A stretch of DNA of 64,000 nucleotides from Actinoplanes auranticolor (GCF_018332655.1 NZ_BOQL01000014.1:62001-126000); one strand, 5' to 3'; shown: positions 9,885 through 25,126, counted from the first letter of the stretch. Numbers and translations are program-made. The notes: generated by a model not told the origin, from the letters alone.

Positions 9885-10379
9885 TCACGAGAACTGCAAC
9901 ACCACTACCAACAGCAGCGTCAGCGCCGCAATTCCCAACCCGGCAGCACCGCAGGAGATCCCGGCCGTGGCCATCCCCCGGCCCACGAAGCGGACCTTGC
10001 CGTCCTGCCCGGAGCGCTTGATCTGGCGCCGGGCAGCCAGCCCTACACCCACCGCGCCCCCGCCGACCAGCACACCGAGCAGTGCGAACGCCCCCGCCAC
10101 CACGGCACCCCAGCCCTCGGACTGACCCAGCAGGCCGAAGCAGAGCACCAGCGTGGAGATCATGATCGCGCCGATGCCGGCGATGAGCGAGCCGGTGGCC
10201 AGGCCGGAGGTGATCGGCGCGACCCGCAGCTGGACGAGGGCGAACTCGGTGCCGGCCACGGGCTCGACCCGTTCCGGCGTCCAGGCCTCGCTGGGCTTGG
10301 GCAGCACCACCGGCGCCGGCGGGCCGGCCATCGTCACCGGCTGTCCGGCCGGTGGCCACGAACCTGGTTGCTGCGTCAC
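9885..10379 (-). CDS. DUF4190-like small membrane protein
   Basis: Function unknown. From the GTG at 10379 (AGAGGGAC upstream) the protein has 164 residues. A Pro-rich cytoplasmic stretch of about 65 residues is followed by hydrophobic segments: GLATGSLIAGIGAIMISTLV, then one with Gly-rich character, and a last one at the C-terminus (AALTLLLVVVLQFS). This layout is that of DUF4190-type proteins in actinobacteria. An ATG at 10421 is an alternative start but lacks a ribosome-binding site; the frame further upstream is antisense to the next gene and unlikely to be coding. Confidence 0.7.
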   Translation of the reverse strand: MTQQPGSWPPAGQPVTMAGPPAPVVLPKPSEAWTPERVEPVAGTEFALVQLRVAPITSGLATGSLIAGIGAIMISTLVLCFGLLGQSEGWGAVVAGAFALLGVLVGGGAVGVGLAARRQIKRSGQDGKVRFVGRGMATAGISCGAAGLGIAALTLLLVVVLQFS

Positions 10380-10468
10380 CGGACCGTCCCTCTCGCCGCG
10401 TACCCCTGGATCTTCGAGCATGTCACCCGAACGTGGTCCGGCGCAGCCCTGGGGCCGCTCCCGGGCGC

Positions 10469-10822
10469 TCAGTCGGTGTCGGAGTCGAAGTCCTGACCCC
10501 CCGGGGTACCGGCCAGGTGCAGCAGGCCGGCGATCGACGCGACGACCAGCGCGGTCAGCGCCAGCACGATCCCGGCCCAGGCCAGCCGCTCCCCGCGGCG
10601 CACCCAGGCGGCCCCGAGCAGGTAGCCGCCGGCGGCGTAGGCCTGGCGCCGGACCTGCCGGGCGAGGATCAGCGCGACCGTGGCGGGAATCACGCCGCCG
10701 ACCATCGCTCCGGTCAGCAACGCCACGAGTCCCAGCGCGAAGACGGCCCGGGCCTTGGTCGACGGCGCCGGCTCGGGATCCATCGGGTGCCGGGTGGGTG
10801 CGGTCATCGCGGGGTAGCTCAC
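10469..10822 (-). CDS. Small membrane protein, DUF4190-like
   Basis: A 117-residue protein with a short polar N-terminus, two hydrophobic segments around residues 27-52 ([25 protein letters not shown]) and a third near 80-103 (LAWAGIVLALTALVVASIAGL), ending in an acidic DFDSDTD tail. Its pattern resembles the neighbour at 9885-10379, suggesting an ancient duplication. Function unknown. An internal ATG six residues in is a possible start. Confidence 0.65.
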   Translation of the reverse strand: MSYPAMTAPTRHPMDPEPAPSTKARAVFALGLVALLTGAMVGGVIPATVALILARQVRRQAYAAGGYLLGAAWVRRGERLAWAGIVLALTALVVASIAGLLHLAGTPGGQDFDSDTD

Positions 10823-10845
10823 CCGTCCATCTTAGGAACACGAAC

Positions 10846-10874
10846 GGGCGGCCGCGCATGATGCGCGACCGCCC
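10846..10874 (-). terminator. rpoBC terminator
   Basis: A 13-bp stem with one G-U pair (GGGCGGTCGCGCA with TGCGCGGCCGCCC) and a 3-base loop sits 20 bases after the rpoC stop on the minus strand. The tail is only moderately T-rich (GTTCGTGTT), as is usual for high-GC genomes. Confidence 0.7.
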
Positions 10875-10894
10875 GCCTTGCCGTGCGAAAAACC

Positions 10895-14785
<3,891 letters not shown>

Positions 14786-14836
14786 TTGGACTATCCCTCG
14801 TGTTTCGTTGCTCGGATAAATTCCAGGCCGGCGGGG

Positions 14837-14887
14837 GCGTCCCCGGCGCTCGGCTCACTTCGCAGTGGGCCGGGGCGCCGGGGACGC
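14837..14887 (-). promoter_or_regulatory. Stable hairpin between rpoB and rpoC
   Basis: A perfect 13-bp stem (GCGTCCCCGGCGC with GCGCCGGGGACGC) encloses a 25-base loop that contains a smaller stem, CACT with AGTG. It fills most of the 108-base rpoB-rpoC gap and starts 7 bases after the rpoB stop. Without a T-run it is more likely a processing or attenuation element than a full terminator. Confidence 0.5.
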
Positions 14888-14893
14888 TCTCCG

Positions 14894-18334
<3,441 letters not shown>

Positions 18335-18705
18335 GATGCGTCCTTCCGAGGACCGGTGCTGCTGATGCGGCTGAGCTGCTGATGCAACTGTCTGCGTCAC
18401 TTGTGTGCGTGCACTCCAATGAACCCCCAGGAAATCATCCGGATCGATGTTCCTGCAGGGCTCATGACAGAAGGCAGCGCAAACTAGCAGTGTAGCCGCT
18501 CGGCTAACCGCTGTCCAGCCCACACCGGAGGGTGCCTGCGGAACGTGTCCCCGCGGCCTCTGACCTGCGCCTTCATGGTCAGTGCCTCGCGCGGGGCCGC
18601 TCGGAACGCGGCTGCTCTCCCTCGGGTGCCGGTCTGCGGGAACCCCGGTCGATGACGGGACTACCCACAGGACGGCTGTCGCAAGCGCGGAAACTTGCTG
18701 ATGTC

Positions 18706-18734
18706 AGCGTGCCTGTCAGCGGACACACAGTCAA
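18706..18734 (-). promoter_or_regulatory. Candidate rpoB promoter
   Basis: Minus strand TTGACT (18734-18729), 17 bases, CACGCT (18711-18706). The -35 is good and the -10 weak. It would give a leader of about 370 nt before the TTG start. Confidence 0.4.
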
Positions 18735-18897
18735 GGGTTGCGCCACGGGTCGGTCCTGCGCCGTCGTCCACCGGACGCGGCATAGCGACTTTAGCGTACG
18801 AAAAGCGGGGGCTGGCGGCATTTGTCCGTCAGTCATCCGACGGCCGGCCAAACCGCCTCTGACCTGGTGTTTCATCGCCTGGAAACGGGGCAGGCGA

Positions 18898-18913
18898 GGA
18901 CCCTTGCGGGTCC
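18898..18913 (-). terminator. Hairpin after rplL
   Basis: A perfect 6-bp stem (GGACCC with GGGTCC) closed by a GCAA tetraloop lies 35 bases beyond the rplL stop. A partial terminator between rplJL and rpoBC is plausible; the T-run is missing. Confidence 0.4.
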
Positions 18914-18947
18914 CCGCCTACGCCGAGGTGAAGCAGTGGAGCTCAGG

Positions 18948-19340
18948 TCACTTGAGGGTGACCTTGGCGCCCTCGCCCTCGAGCTTGGCCTTGGCGGCCT
19001 CGGCCTTCTCCTTGTTGACACCCTCGAGGATCGCCTTGGGGGCGGCCTCGACGGCGTCCTTGGCCTCCTTGAGGCCCAGGCCGGTCAGCTCACGCACGAC
19101 CTTGATGACCTGGATCTTCTTGCCACCGTCACCCTCGAGGACGACGTCGAACGAGTCCTTCTCGACCTCGGCCTCGGCCGGGGCGGCAGCGCCACCGGCG
19201 GCGGCGACGGCGACCGGCGCGGCCGCGGTGACCTCGAAGACCTCTTCGAACTGCTTCACGAACTCGGAGAGCTCGATCAGGGTCATTTCCTTGAACGCGT
19301 CAAGCAGCTCGTCGGTGCTGAGCTTCGCCATGTCTGGCAA
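18948..19340 (-). CDS. rplL: 50S ribosomal protein L7/L12
   Basis: Stalk protein that recruits translation GTPases. The 130 residues divide into an N-terminal dimerisation domain (about 1-35), an Ala/Gly/Pro-rich hinge ([20 protein letters not shown], about 40-60) and the C-terminal factor-binding domain ([21 protein letters not shown]). Forms the stalk with L10 encoded immediately upstream. Confidence 0.98.
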   Translation of the reverse strand: MPDMAKLSTDELLDAFKEMTLIELSEFVKQFEEVFEVTAAAPVAVAAAGGAAAPAEAEVEKDSFDVVLEGDGGKKIQVIKVVRELTGLGLKEAKDAVEAAPKAILEGVNKEKAEAAKAKLEGEGAKVTLK

Positions 19341-19388
19341 CCTTTCGTTGTTTCTCTGAATGGAAAGTCGAACTTCCGCGCGGCCTGA

Positions 19389-19934
19389 TCAGGCCTCGGC
19401 GGAACCGTCCTGTGCGCGCTTGTCCTGCAGAGCCGCGGCCAGGCGGGCGACCTGAGCGAGCGGGGCCTGGAACGTGGCCGCCGCCTTGGTCAGGTTGCCC
19501 TTCATGGCGCCGGCGAGCTTCGCCAGCAGCACCTCACGGGACTCGAGGTCGGCGATCTTGCCGACCTCTTCGGCCGAGACGGCCTTGCCCTCGAAGACGC
19601 CGCCCTTGATGATCAGGACGGGGTGGGCCTTGGCGAAGGCACGAAGGCCCTTGGCCGCCTCGACCGGGTCCCCGCCCACGAAGGCGAGCGCGGTAGGACC
19701 GGTGAACAGCGTGTCGAGGCCCTCGATACCCGCGTCGGTCGCCGCCCGCTTGGCGAGCGTGTTCTTCGACACGGAGTACTTGGTGTCGTTGCCCAGCGAG
19801 CGCCGCAGCTCGGTGATCTCGGAAACCGTGAGGCCGCGGTACTCGGTCAGCAGGGTGGCCGCGGAGTTACGGAAGTTCTCCGTGAGCTCGGCAACGGCAG
19901 AGGCCTTGTCGGCCCGGACCGGCTTGTCCGCCAT
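19389..19934 (-). CDS. rplJ: 50S ribosomal protein L10
   Basis: Base of the ribosomal stalk; binds 23S rRNA with its N-terminal domain and L7/L12 dimers through its C-terminal helix. 181 residues, starting [20 protein letters not shown], with the typical [17 protein letters not shown] block near residues 34-51. The start has GGAGGGAC directly upstream. An L10-leader-like region precedes it, consistent with autogenous control by the L10-L7/L12 complex. Confidence 0.98.
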   Translation of the reverse strand: MADKPVRADKASAVAELTENFRNSAATLLTEYRGLTVSEITELRRSLGNDTKYSVSKNTLAKRAATDAGIEGLDTLFTGPTALAFVGGDPVEAAKGLRAFAKAHPVLIIKGGVFEGKAVSAEEVGKIADLESREVLLAKLAGAMKGNLTKAAATFQAPLAQVARLAAALQDKRAQDGSAEA

Positions 19935-19997
19935 GTCCCTCCTCTCTCAGTGCTCAGCCGCTGGCCAGAACTTCTCAGCGGGCCCGAGCACGAGAAA

Positions 19998-20023
19998 CGC
20001 CCCGGCGCAGGGCGCACGGGGCG
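19998..20023 (-). terminator. Attenuator-like hairpin in rplJ leader
   Basis: A perfect 7-bp stem (CGCCCCG with CGGGGCG), continuing into a GCGC pairing inside the loop, is followed by GTTTCTCG on the minus strand. Its place between the L10-leader motif and rplJ fits an attenuator controlling readthrough into rplJL. Confidence 0.5.
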
Positions 20024-20039
20024 GGACATGGACGCGTTG

Positions 20040-20155
20040 CCGCGTCGACATGATCACGAACCGTTCTCCCCTGCGCGGGCCGCCCGAATGCTGCGGGACC
20101 TTCGACCGCCACTTCCGTCAAACGACAGGAAGGGCGACGACCAGCGGTCTATGGG
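20040..20155 (-). promoter_or_regulatory. L10 leader (autoregulatory mRNA structure)
   Basis: The rplJ leader contains AGACCGCTGG (20150-20141) and CCCGCGCAGGGG (20079-20068) in the order and spacing I recall for actinobacterial L10 leaders, where the L10-L7/L12 complex binds its own mRNA. No open frame with homology lies in this 274-base gap. Boundaries are approximate and a covariance-model search would confirm the assignment. Confidence 0.55.
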
Positions 20156-20208
20156 TGGAACTTCTCGGCAAACTGTACGCGAGCGCGAGCGCTACCTCCA
20201 AATCACCG

Positions 20209-20910
20209 TCACGAGCGGCTCCGGCGCAGACGCCCGTAACCACCGAACGCGGCCGCGCACCACAGCGTCGTCCAGCCGATGAGCAGCCAGAGCGTGCCCG
20301 CCGCGGGCAGCTGGTCGGCGCTCAGCGCACGCGCGGTCGCCATCACCGGCGGCACCAGCCACGGCGCCACCGAGCTGCTCAGGCCGAGCACGATCACCAG
20401 TACGGACCCGGTGACCAGCACGGTGAGGCCGTTGCGGACCGTCCGGGTCACCGCCCGGCTGGCCAGGGCCCCGAGGGCCACGGCCGCCGGCACCGCCAGC
20501 AGATGGGCCAGCACGCCGAGCACGATGCCGGCCGCCAGGGACGGCTCGACGGAGCCGGGCTCCGGACCGCGGATCGCGTGCAACGGCCACCACGGCACCA
20601 GCATGGCGACGGCACAGAAGACCACGGCGAGCACGGTGGCGGCCAGCAGCCCGGCCACCGCCTCACGGCGAGCCCCGATGGTCAGGCGGGCCAGGCGCCG
20701 CTGCACGTCCGGCTCCCCGTCCAGCAGCAACTTGGCCTGCCAGGCCAGCACCGGGAAGAGCATGACCGCGGAGTAGCCGTACGCCGGGGCGGCCGCCGAC
20801 CGGCCGCCGCCGTGGATGATCCCGAGCACCACCAGCGCGGTGATCACCGGGGCCAGGGCCCGGCCGCTGCGCAGGAAGGCGGCGAGGCGCATCCGGACCA
20901 GGGCGATCAC
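20209..20910 (-). CDS. ABC transporter permease-like membrane protein
   Basis: A 233-residue hydrophobic protein with about six predicted membrane segments (for example LAPVITALVVLGII near 20-33 and AVAGLLAATVLAVVFCAVAML in the middle). It has no motif I can name. The GTG at 20910 overlaps the TGA of the ATPase gene by four bases (GTGA), so the two are coupled and almost certainly form one transporter. Substrate unknown. Confidence 0.75.
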   Translation of the reverse strand: MIALVRMRLAAFLRSGRALAPVITALVVLGIIHGGGRSAAAPAYGYSAVMLFPVLAWQAKLLLDGEPDVQRRLARLTIGARREAVAGLLAATVLAVVFCAVAMLVPWWPLHAIRGPEPGSVEPSLAAGIVLGVLAHLLAVPAAVALGALASRAVTRTVRNGLTVLVTGSVLVIVLGLSSSVAPWLVPPVMATARALSADQLPAAGTLWLLIGWTTLWCAAAFGGYGRLRRSRS

Positions 20911-21713
20911 CGGGTCACCCCGTCGCCTGCGGCGTCGGCGGCCCGCGTGGAGTCCTCGGCGTCCTGCGGCTCCGCTCTGCCGGGCCACGGTCCGCCCGGT
21001 GCGCGTACCGTCAGGATGCGGTGACCTTCGGCACGCAGCCGGGCCACCGTGGCGTCCGCGGCCGTCCGGCGGACGGCGACCTCGACCACCACCTCGTCGG
21101 TCTCCGGCTGCGCGCCGGTGTGAACCTCGCCGTCGGCCACCGTCCAGTGAATCGCGTCCGGCAGGCCGGCGATCTCGCCGCGATGGTCGCTGACCAGCAC
21201 CGCTCCCCCGGCCGCGGTGACCTCACCGACGATGTGGGGAATCAGCGTCCGGGCGACCGAGTCGAGGCCCTCCCACGGTTCGTCCAGCACCAGCAGCCCG
21301 GGCGTGACCAGCAGGGCCTGGGCCAGGCCGACCTTCTGCGCGGTGCCCTTGGACAGATCGGCCAGCCGGGTGTGGCAGTGCTCGGCGAGGCCGAGCCGCT
21401 CGATCCAGTGCTCGGCCTGGGCGCTCCCCCGCAGTCCGCGCAGGGCCGCCATCCTGGTCAGATACTGCCCGGCGGTGAAGGCCTGATCGGCCGGGAAGCG
21501 CTCCGGGACCCAGCCGACGATCGGCGGCCGGTCCCGCACGGCGCCCAAGACCGGGCGCAGCACCCCGGCGGCGAGCTGGAGCAGCGTCGACTTGCCGGCA
21601 CCGTTGCGGCCGAGCACCACCACGGTGGCGCCGGGCTCGACGGTGGCGTCCACGGTCCGCAGGGTCCACTGCGCGCGGCGTGCGTACCGGAACCAGACCT
21701 GGTCGAATCGCAC
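20907..21713 (-). CDS. ABC transporter ATP-binding protein
   Basis: A 268-residue ATPase. Walker A GRNGAGKST is at 35-43, the signature region reads LSKGTAQKVGLAQALL, and Walker B is LLVLDEPWEGLD, with the H-loop region SDHRGEIAG near residue 185. The signature is LSKGT rather than LSGGQ, a variant common in ABC-2 type exporters. The start was set at GTG 21713 (VRFDQVWFRYARR); the frame upstream overlaps rplA. The C-terminal 70 residues form a family-specific extension. Inserted between rplA and rplJ. Confidence 0.85.
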   Translation of the reverse strand: MRFDQVWFRYARRAQWTLRTVDATVEPGATVVVLGRNGAGKSTLLQLAAGVLRPVLGAVRDRPPIVGWVPERFPADQAFTAGQYLTRMAALRGLRGSAQAEHWIERLGLAEHCHTRLADLSKGTAQKVGLAQALLVTPGLLVLDEPWEGLDSVARTLIPHIVGEVTAAGGAVLVSDHRGEIAGLPDAIHWTVADGEVHTGAQPETDEVVVEVAVRRTAADATVARLRAEGHRILTVRAPGGPWPGRAEPQDAEDSTRAADAAGDGVTR

Positions 21714-21730
21714 GCCGGACAGCTTGGCAC

Positions 21731-21764
21731 AAAGAAGCCCCCGGGGTGATCCCCGAGGGCTTCC
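21731..21764 (-). terminator. rplA terminator
   Basis: A near-perfect stem (GAAGCCCTCGGGG with CCCCGGGGGCTTC) and short loop are followed by TTTG, 17 bases after the rplA stop. A good intrinsic terminator for the secE-nusG-rplA unit. Confidence 0.8.
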
Positions 21765-21780
21765 TGGTGGAACGGGTGCG

Positions 21781-22497
21781 TCAGGCGTCGGCGTTGTCGC
21801 CACGCAGGTTCTTGACGACGTTCGGGTCGACCGGCACGCCGGGGCCCATGGTGGTGCTGACGGTGACCTTCCGGAGGTACTTGCCCTTGGCCGCGGACGG
21901 CTTGGCCCGCAGGACCTCGTCGAGGACCGCACCGTAGTTCTCCACCAGCTGCTCCTCGGAGAACGAGGCCTTGCCGATGATCAGGTGCAGGTTCGAGTGC
22001 TTGTCCACCCGGAACGTGATCTTGCCGCCCTTGATGTCCGAGACCGCCTTGGTCACGTCCATGGTGACCGTGCCCGTCTTCGGGTTCGGCATCAGGCCAC
22101 GGGGGCCGAGGATGCGGGCGATCCGGCCGATCTTGGCCATCTGGTCCGGGGTCGCGATCGCGGCGTCGAAGTCGAGCCAGCCACCCTGGATGCGGGCGAC
22201 GAGCTCGTCCGTGCCGACCTCGTCGGCGCCGGCCGCGACGGCCTCCTCGGCCTTGGCGCCCTGGGCGAAGACGATCACGCGGGCCGTCTTGCCGGTGCCG
22301 TGCGGCAGGTTGACCACGCCGCGGACCATCTGGTCGGCCTTACGCGGGTCCACACCGAGGCGCATCGCGACCTCGACCGTGGCGTCGAACTTGGTGGGGC
22401 TGGCGTTCTTGGCGATCTTGACAGCCTCGGCCGGCGCGTAGAGCGCGTTGGTGTCGATCTGCTCAGCTGCCTTGCGGTACGCCTTGCTGCGCTGCAT
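21781..22497 (-). CDS. rplA: 50S ribosomal protein L1
   Basis: L1 forms the mobile stalk at the E site and in many bacteria represses its own mRNA. The start was placed at ATG 22497 ([15 protein letters not shown], 238 residues) with GGAGTAAGAGAG upstream; 18 upstream codons lack homology. The family segments [21 protein letters not shown] and [14 protein letters not shown] are intact. L11 normally precedes it, but here nusG does. Confidence 0.98.
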   Translation of the reverse strand: MQRSKAYRKAAEQIDTNALYAPAEAVKIAKNASPTKFDATVEVAMRLGVDPRKADQMVRGVVNLPHGTGKTARVIVFAQGAKAEEAVAAGADEVGTDELVARIQGGWLDFDAAIATPDQMAKIGRIARILGPRGLMPNPKTGTVTMDVTKAVSDIKGGKITFRVDKHSNLHLIIGKASFSEEQLVENYGAVLDEVLRAKPSAAKGKYLRKVTVSTTMGPGVPVDPNVVKNLRGDNADA

Positions 22498-22512
22498 GTC
22501 TCTCTTACTCCT

Positions 22513-22551
22513 GTGGTAGATGGCGGGGCGCGCCGTTCGCGCCCCTCCCAC
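22513..22551 (-). promoter_or_regulatory. Possible L1-binding operator hairpin
   Basis: The nusG-rplA spacer folds into an 8-bp perfect inner stem (GGGGCGCG with CGCGCCCC), an asymmetric internal loop, and an outer GTGG/CCAC stem, with GTGGGAG on the 5' strand. A stem with an asymmetric internal loop and GGGAG resembles L1 target sites on rRNA and on rplKA mRNAs. L1 binding is inferred. Confidence 0.4.
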
Positions 22552-22568
22552 GACTTCCGTCTGGCGAA

Positions 22569-23297
22569 CTAGATCTTGGCGACCTGGTTGAAGTTGAGCT
22601 CCACCGGCGTCTCGCGACCGAAGATGGAGACCAGCACCTTCAACTTCTGCTGGTCGGCATTGATTTCACTGATCGAGGCCGGCAGCGACGCGAAGGCGCC
22701 GTCCGTGACGGTGACCGAGTCGCCGACCTCGAAGTCCAGCACGCGGACCTCGGGCTTGGCCTTCTTCTCCTCGGCCTCGACGGCCGGGGCGAGCCACTTG
22801 AGCACCTCGTCGAGCGACAGCGGCGCCGGGCGGTCCACCCGGTCGGTGGCACCCACGAAGCCGGTCACTCCTGGCGTGTTGCGCACGCAGGAGTACGACT
22901 CGGGAGTGAGATCCATCCGGACCAGGATGTAGCCGGGGAAGACCTTGTTCTGCACCTGGAGGCGCTTGCCGTTCTTGACCTCGACCTCTTCGCGGGTCGG
23001 GACCTCGACCTGGAAGATGAACTCCTCCATGTCGAGGCTCGTGATCCGGGTCTCGAGGTTGGTCTTGACCTTGTTCTCGTAGCCGGCGTACGAGTGCACC
23101 ACGTACCAGTCGCCGGGGGCGTAGCGCAGTTTCTGGCGCAGCTCGGCGACCGGGTCGTAGTTCTCGTCCACGTCCGGGGCTTCCGCCTCGGCGGCTGGCT
23201 CTGCGCTGGCGGCCTCGACCGACTCGGCATCGTCCGCCGTCGCGACCGCGGACTGCTCGTCGGCGGCCAAGGCGGTCTCGTCGTCGTACTCAGGCAC
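22569..23297 (-). CDS. nusG: Transcription factor NusG
   Basis: Elongation/antitermination factor linking RNA polymerase with Rho or the ribosome. 242 residues: an acidic Ala/Glu-rich N-terminal extension of about 50 residues, the NGN domain ([35 protein letters not shown]) and a C-terminal KOW domain ([20 protein letters not shown]) ending in [11 protein letters not shown]. Long acidic extensions are usual in actinobacterial NusG. It follows secE by 27 bases. Confidence 0.97.
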   Translation of the reverse strand: MPEYDDETALAADEQSAVATADDAESVEAASAEPAAEAEAPDVDENYDPVAELRQKLRYAPGDWYVVHSYAGYENKVKTNLETRITSLDMEEFIFQVEVPTREEVEVKNGKRLQVQNKVFPGYILVRMDLTPESYSCVRNTPGVTGFVGATDRVDRPAPLSLDEVLKWLAPAVEAEEKKAKPEVRVLDFEVGDSVTVTDGAFASLPASISEINADQQKLKVLVSIFGRETPVELNFNQVAKI

Positions 23298-23324
23298 GCT
23301 TACTCACTTCCGTAACTCTCAGCT

Positions 23325-23687
23325 TCAGTTGCCGAACGTCGCCAGGACGGCCTTGCCGAACCCGAGATCGAGCAGCGCCACGATCGTGGTCACGACCGTG
23401 ACGAACACGATGACGACCGCGGTGTAGGTCAGCAGTTCCTTGCGGGTCGGCCAGATGACCTTACGCAGCTCGCTGACGACCTCGCGGAAGAAACCGCCGA
23501 TGCGGTTGCCGCCTCGCCGGCCTTCACTCCTGGTCGCCACGCTGCCGGACTCGGCCTTGTCGCCGCCACGGCTGTCCGACTCGTCGGCTACCTCGACGGC
23601 GTCATCCTGGACGTCGCTGTCGTTGTAGGCCTCGTCCTCGGGGCGGTCGCCTGCAGCGTCGTCACCGGGTCGCTTCCTCTCGGCCAC
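23325..23687 (-). CDS. secE: Preprotein translocase subunit SecE
   Basis: Clamp subunit of the SecYEG channel. 120 residues: a hydrophilic acidic N-terminal half, the conserved amphipathic segment FFREVVSELRKVIWPTRKEL (about 66-85) and a single membrane helix (YTAVVIVFVTVVTTIVALLDL). Lies between tRNA-Trp and nusG, an arrangement conserved across actinobacteria. Confidence 0.96.
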   Translation of the reverse strand: MAERKRPGDDAAGDRPEDEAYNDSDVQDDAVEVADESDSRGGDKAESGSVATRSEGRRGGNRIGGFFREVVSELRKVIWPTRKELLTYTAVVIVFVTVVTTIVALLDLGFGKAVLATFGN

Positions 23688-23813
23688 TTCCGCCCTCTTC
23701 CGTCGTCGATGGGATGTCGCATCGGCGCCGTATGCGGCGGTCGGTCAAGCCGGCCGCCCGCCGCCGGGCGAACCGGCCACTGGGCCGGTCCGGTTACTGG
23801 GCCGATCGGTGCG

Positions 23814-23886
<73 letters not shown>

Positions 23887-23946
23887 TTGTGAGGCATCCT
23901 GCCCGTCGCAGCGCGAAAGGCAGGGTTCACTACCCCACGGCGGACC

Positions 23947-23976
23947 AGTGTACGGGTAGGTCCGCGTGATTCCCAA
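23947..23976 (-). promoter_or_regulatory. tRNA-Trp/secE promoter
   Basis: Minus strand TTGGGA (23976-23971), 18 bases, TACACT (23952-23947), about 60 bases upstream of tRNA-Trp. A good housekeeping-type match that could drive tRNA-Trp and the secE-nusG-rplA genes. Confidence 0.55.
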
Positions 23977-23983
23977 CCCGGGC

Positions 23984-24379
23984 CTACCCCTTGCGGATGG
24001 TGGCCCTCGCGAGCGACAACACCTTCTCGCCGCCGCAGGTCGCGGTCAGTTCGAGCTTGGTGAGCCCGTCGTCGGTGACCTCCTTGATCACCCCGGTGAC
24101 CACCACCTCGGTGCCCTCGTCGGTGTCCGGCACCGGCACCGGGCGGCTGAACCGCACGCCGAACTCGACGACGGCGTCGGGCGCACCGGCCCACGCCGTC
24201 ACGGCGCGGCCGGCGAGAGCCATCGTGTACATCCCGTGGGCGATCACGCCGGGCAGGCCGACGCTCTTGGCGATCCGTTCGCTCCAGTGGATCGTGTTGA
24301 AGTCGCCGGAGGCGCCGCAGTAGCGCACCAGGTCGGCCCGGGTGACCCGGAAGGTCTGGGTGGGCAGCGTGTCGGTCAT
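23984..24379 (-). CDS. hadB: MaoC-family (3R)-hydroxyacyl dehydratase, HadB-like
   Basis: Hot-dog-fold hydratase 2 protein, 131 residues. The catalytic pair is visible as Asp26 and His31 in SGDFNTIHW, followed by the IAHGMYTMALAGR helix. It resembles mycobacterial HadB and, as there, sits between HadA and tRNA-Trp. Two bases separate it from hadA, so a heterodimer is likely. Mycobacterial HadAB elongates mycolic-acid precursors; mycolates are not expected in this lineage, so the substrate here is open. Confidence 0.88.
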   Translation of the reverse strand: MTDTLPTQTFRVTRADLVRYCGASGDFNTIHWSERIAKSVGLPGVIAHGMYTMALAGRAVTAWAGAPDAVVEFGVRFSRPVPVPDTDEGTEVVVTGVIKEVTDDGLTKLELTATCGGEKVLSLARATIRKG

Positions 24380-24381
24380 GA

Positions 24382-24828
24382 TCAGTTCTCCCCGCGCTGG
24401 ACGAGCTTGGACCAGACCGTGACGACGGGCTCGCCGGCCTCGGTGGTGACCTCGGTGCGGGTGGTCAGGAAGTCGTGGCCGCCCCGCGAGGTGATCTCGT
24501 CCACCGTGTTCACACAGATGAGCGAGTCGCCGGCCACCACCGGACGGGTGTAGGCGAACTTCTGGTCGCCGTGCACCACCCGGCTGTAGTCCAGGCCGAG
24601 GGCCGGGTCCGCGACGATCTGCCGGCTGGCCGCCATGGTGATCACGACCGGGAAGGTGGGCGGGGCCACCACGTCCGGGTAGCCGGCCGCCCGGGCGGCC
24701 CCGGGGTCGTGATACTCGGCGTCGGTGGCGCCGATCGCGGTGGCGAACTCGCGGATCTTCTCGCGGCCCACGAGGTAGGGCGCGGTGGCCGGCCAGCTGC
24801 GGCCGACGAAGGACTGGTCGAGGGGCAT
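24382..24828 (-). CDS. hadA: MaoC-like N-terminal dehydratase domain protein, HadA-like
   Basis: 148 residues with the FAS1-type dehydratase N-terminal domain. VGREKIREFATAIGATDAEY near 20-39 matches the HadA pattern, and the catalytic Asp/His motif of HadB is absent, so it should be the substrate-binding partner. No HadC homologue follows, in contrast to Mycobacterium. Lies downstream of rpmG on the same strand. Confidence 0.85.
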   Translation of the reverse strand: MPLDQSFVGRSWPATAPYLVGREKIREFATAIGATDAEYHDPGAARAAGYPDVVAPPTFPVVITMAASRQIVADPALGLDYSRVVHGDQKFAYTRPVVAGDSLICVNTVDEITSRGGHDFLTTRTEVTTEAGEPVVTVWSKLVQRGEN

Positions 24829-24915
24829 GAGGCGAAACTACCTGCCCGTCACGGCCCGGGTAAACAGAAGTGGCGGCGACCCCGGAGGGTCACCGCCACG
24901 CCGTCGTACGAAAGA

Positions 24916-25083
24916 TCAGCGGGTCTCGCGGTGCAGGGTGTGCTTGCCGTCCCGGGGGCAGAACTTCTTCAGCTCGATGCGGTCCGGGTCGTTGCGGCGG
25001 TTCTTCCGGGTGATGTAGTTCCGCTCCTTGCACTCCGTACACGCCAAGGTGATCTTGGGACGGACGTCGGTCGCCTTGGCCAC
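24916..25083 (-). CDS. rpmG: 50S ribosomal protein L33
   Basis: 55-residue L33, read from a GTG at 25083 ([27 protein letters not shown] in two overlapping blocks). AGGAAGG lies upstream. The first zinc pair CTEC is present, but the second reads CPRD with only one Cys, so four-Cys zinc binding is not possible in the usual way. A probable promoter lies at 25127-25156. Same position as rpmG2 next to hadA in Mycobacterium. Confidence 0.95.
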   Translation of the reverse strand: MAKATDVRPKITLACTECKERNYITRKNRRNDPDRIELKKFCPRDGKHTLHRETR

Positions 25084-25126
25084 GGCGGGGTGCCTTCCTG
25101 CTAACGGGATTCACATACGACATACC

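Larger units (their letters stand above)
18335..18947 (-). promoter_or_regulatory. rplL-rpoB intergenic leader region
   Basis: A 613-base gap with no convincing gene; open frames on either strand lack homology and RBS. It holds a hairpin behind rplL (18898-18913) and a candidate rpoB promoter (18706-18734). An independent rpoBC promoter inside the rplJL-rpoBC cluster is typical of actinobacteria. Confidence 0.5.

Noticed and set aside
18579..18875. A 98-codon minus-strand frame in the rplL-rpoB gap
   Set aside because: No RBS or homology, and it spans the likely rpoB promoter.
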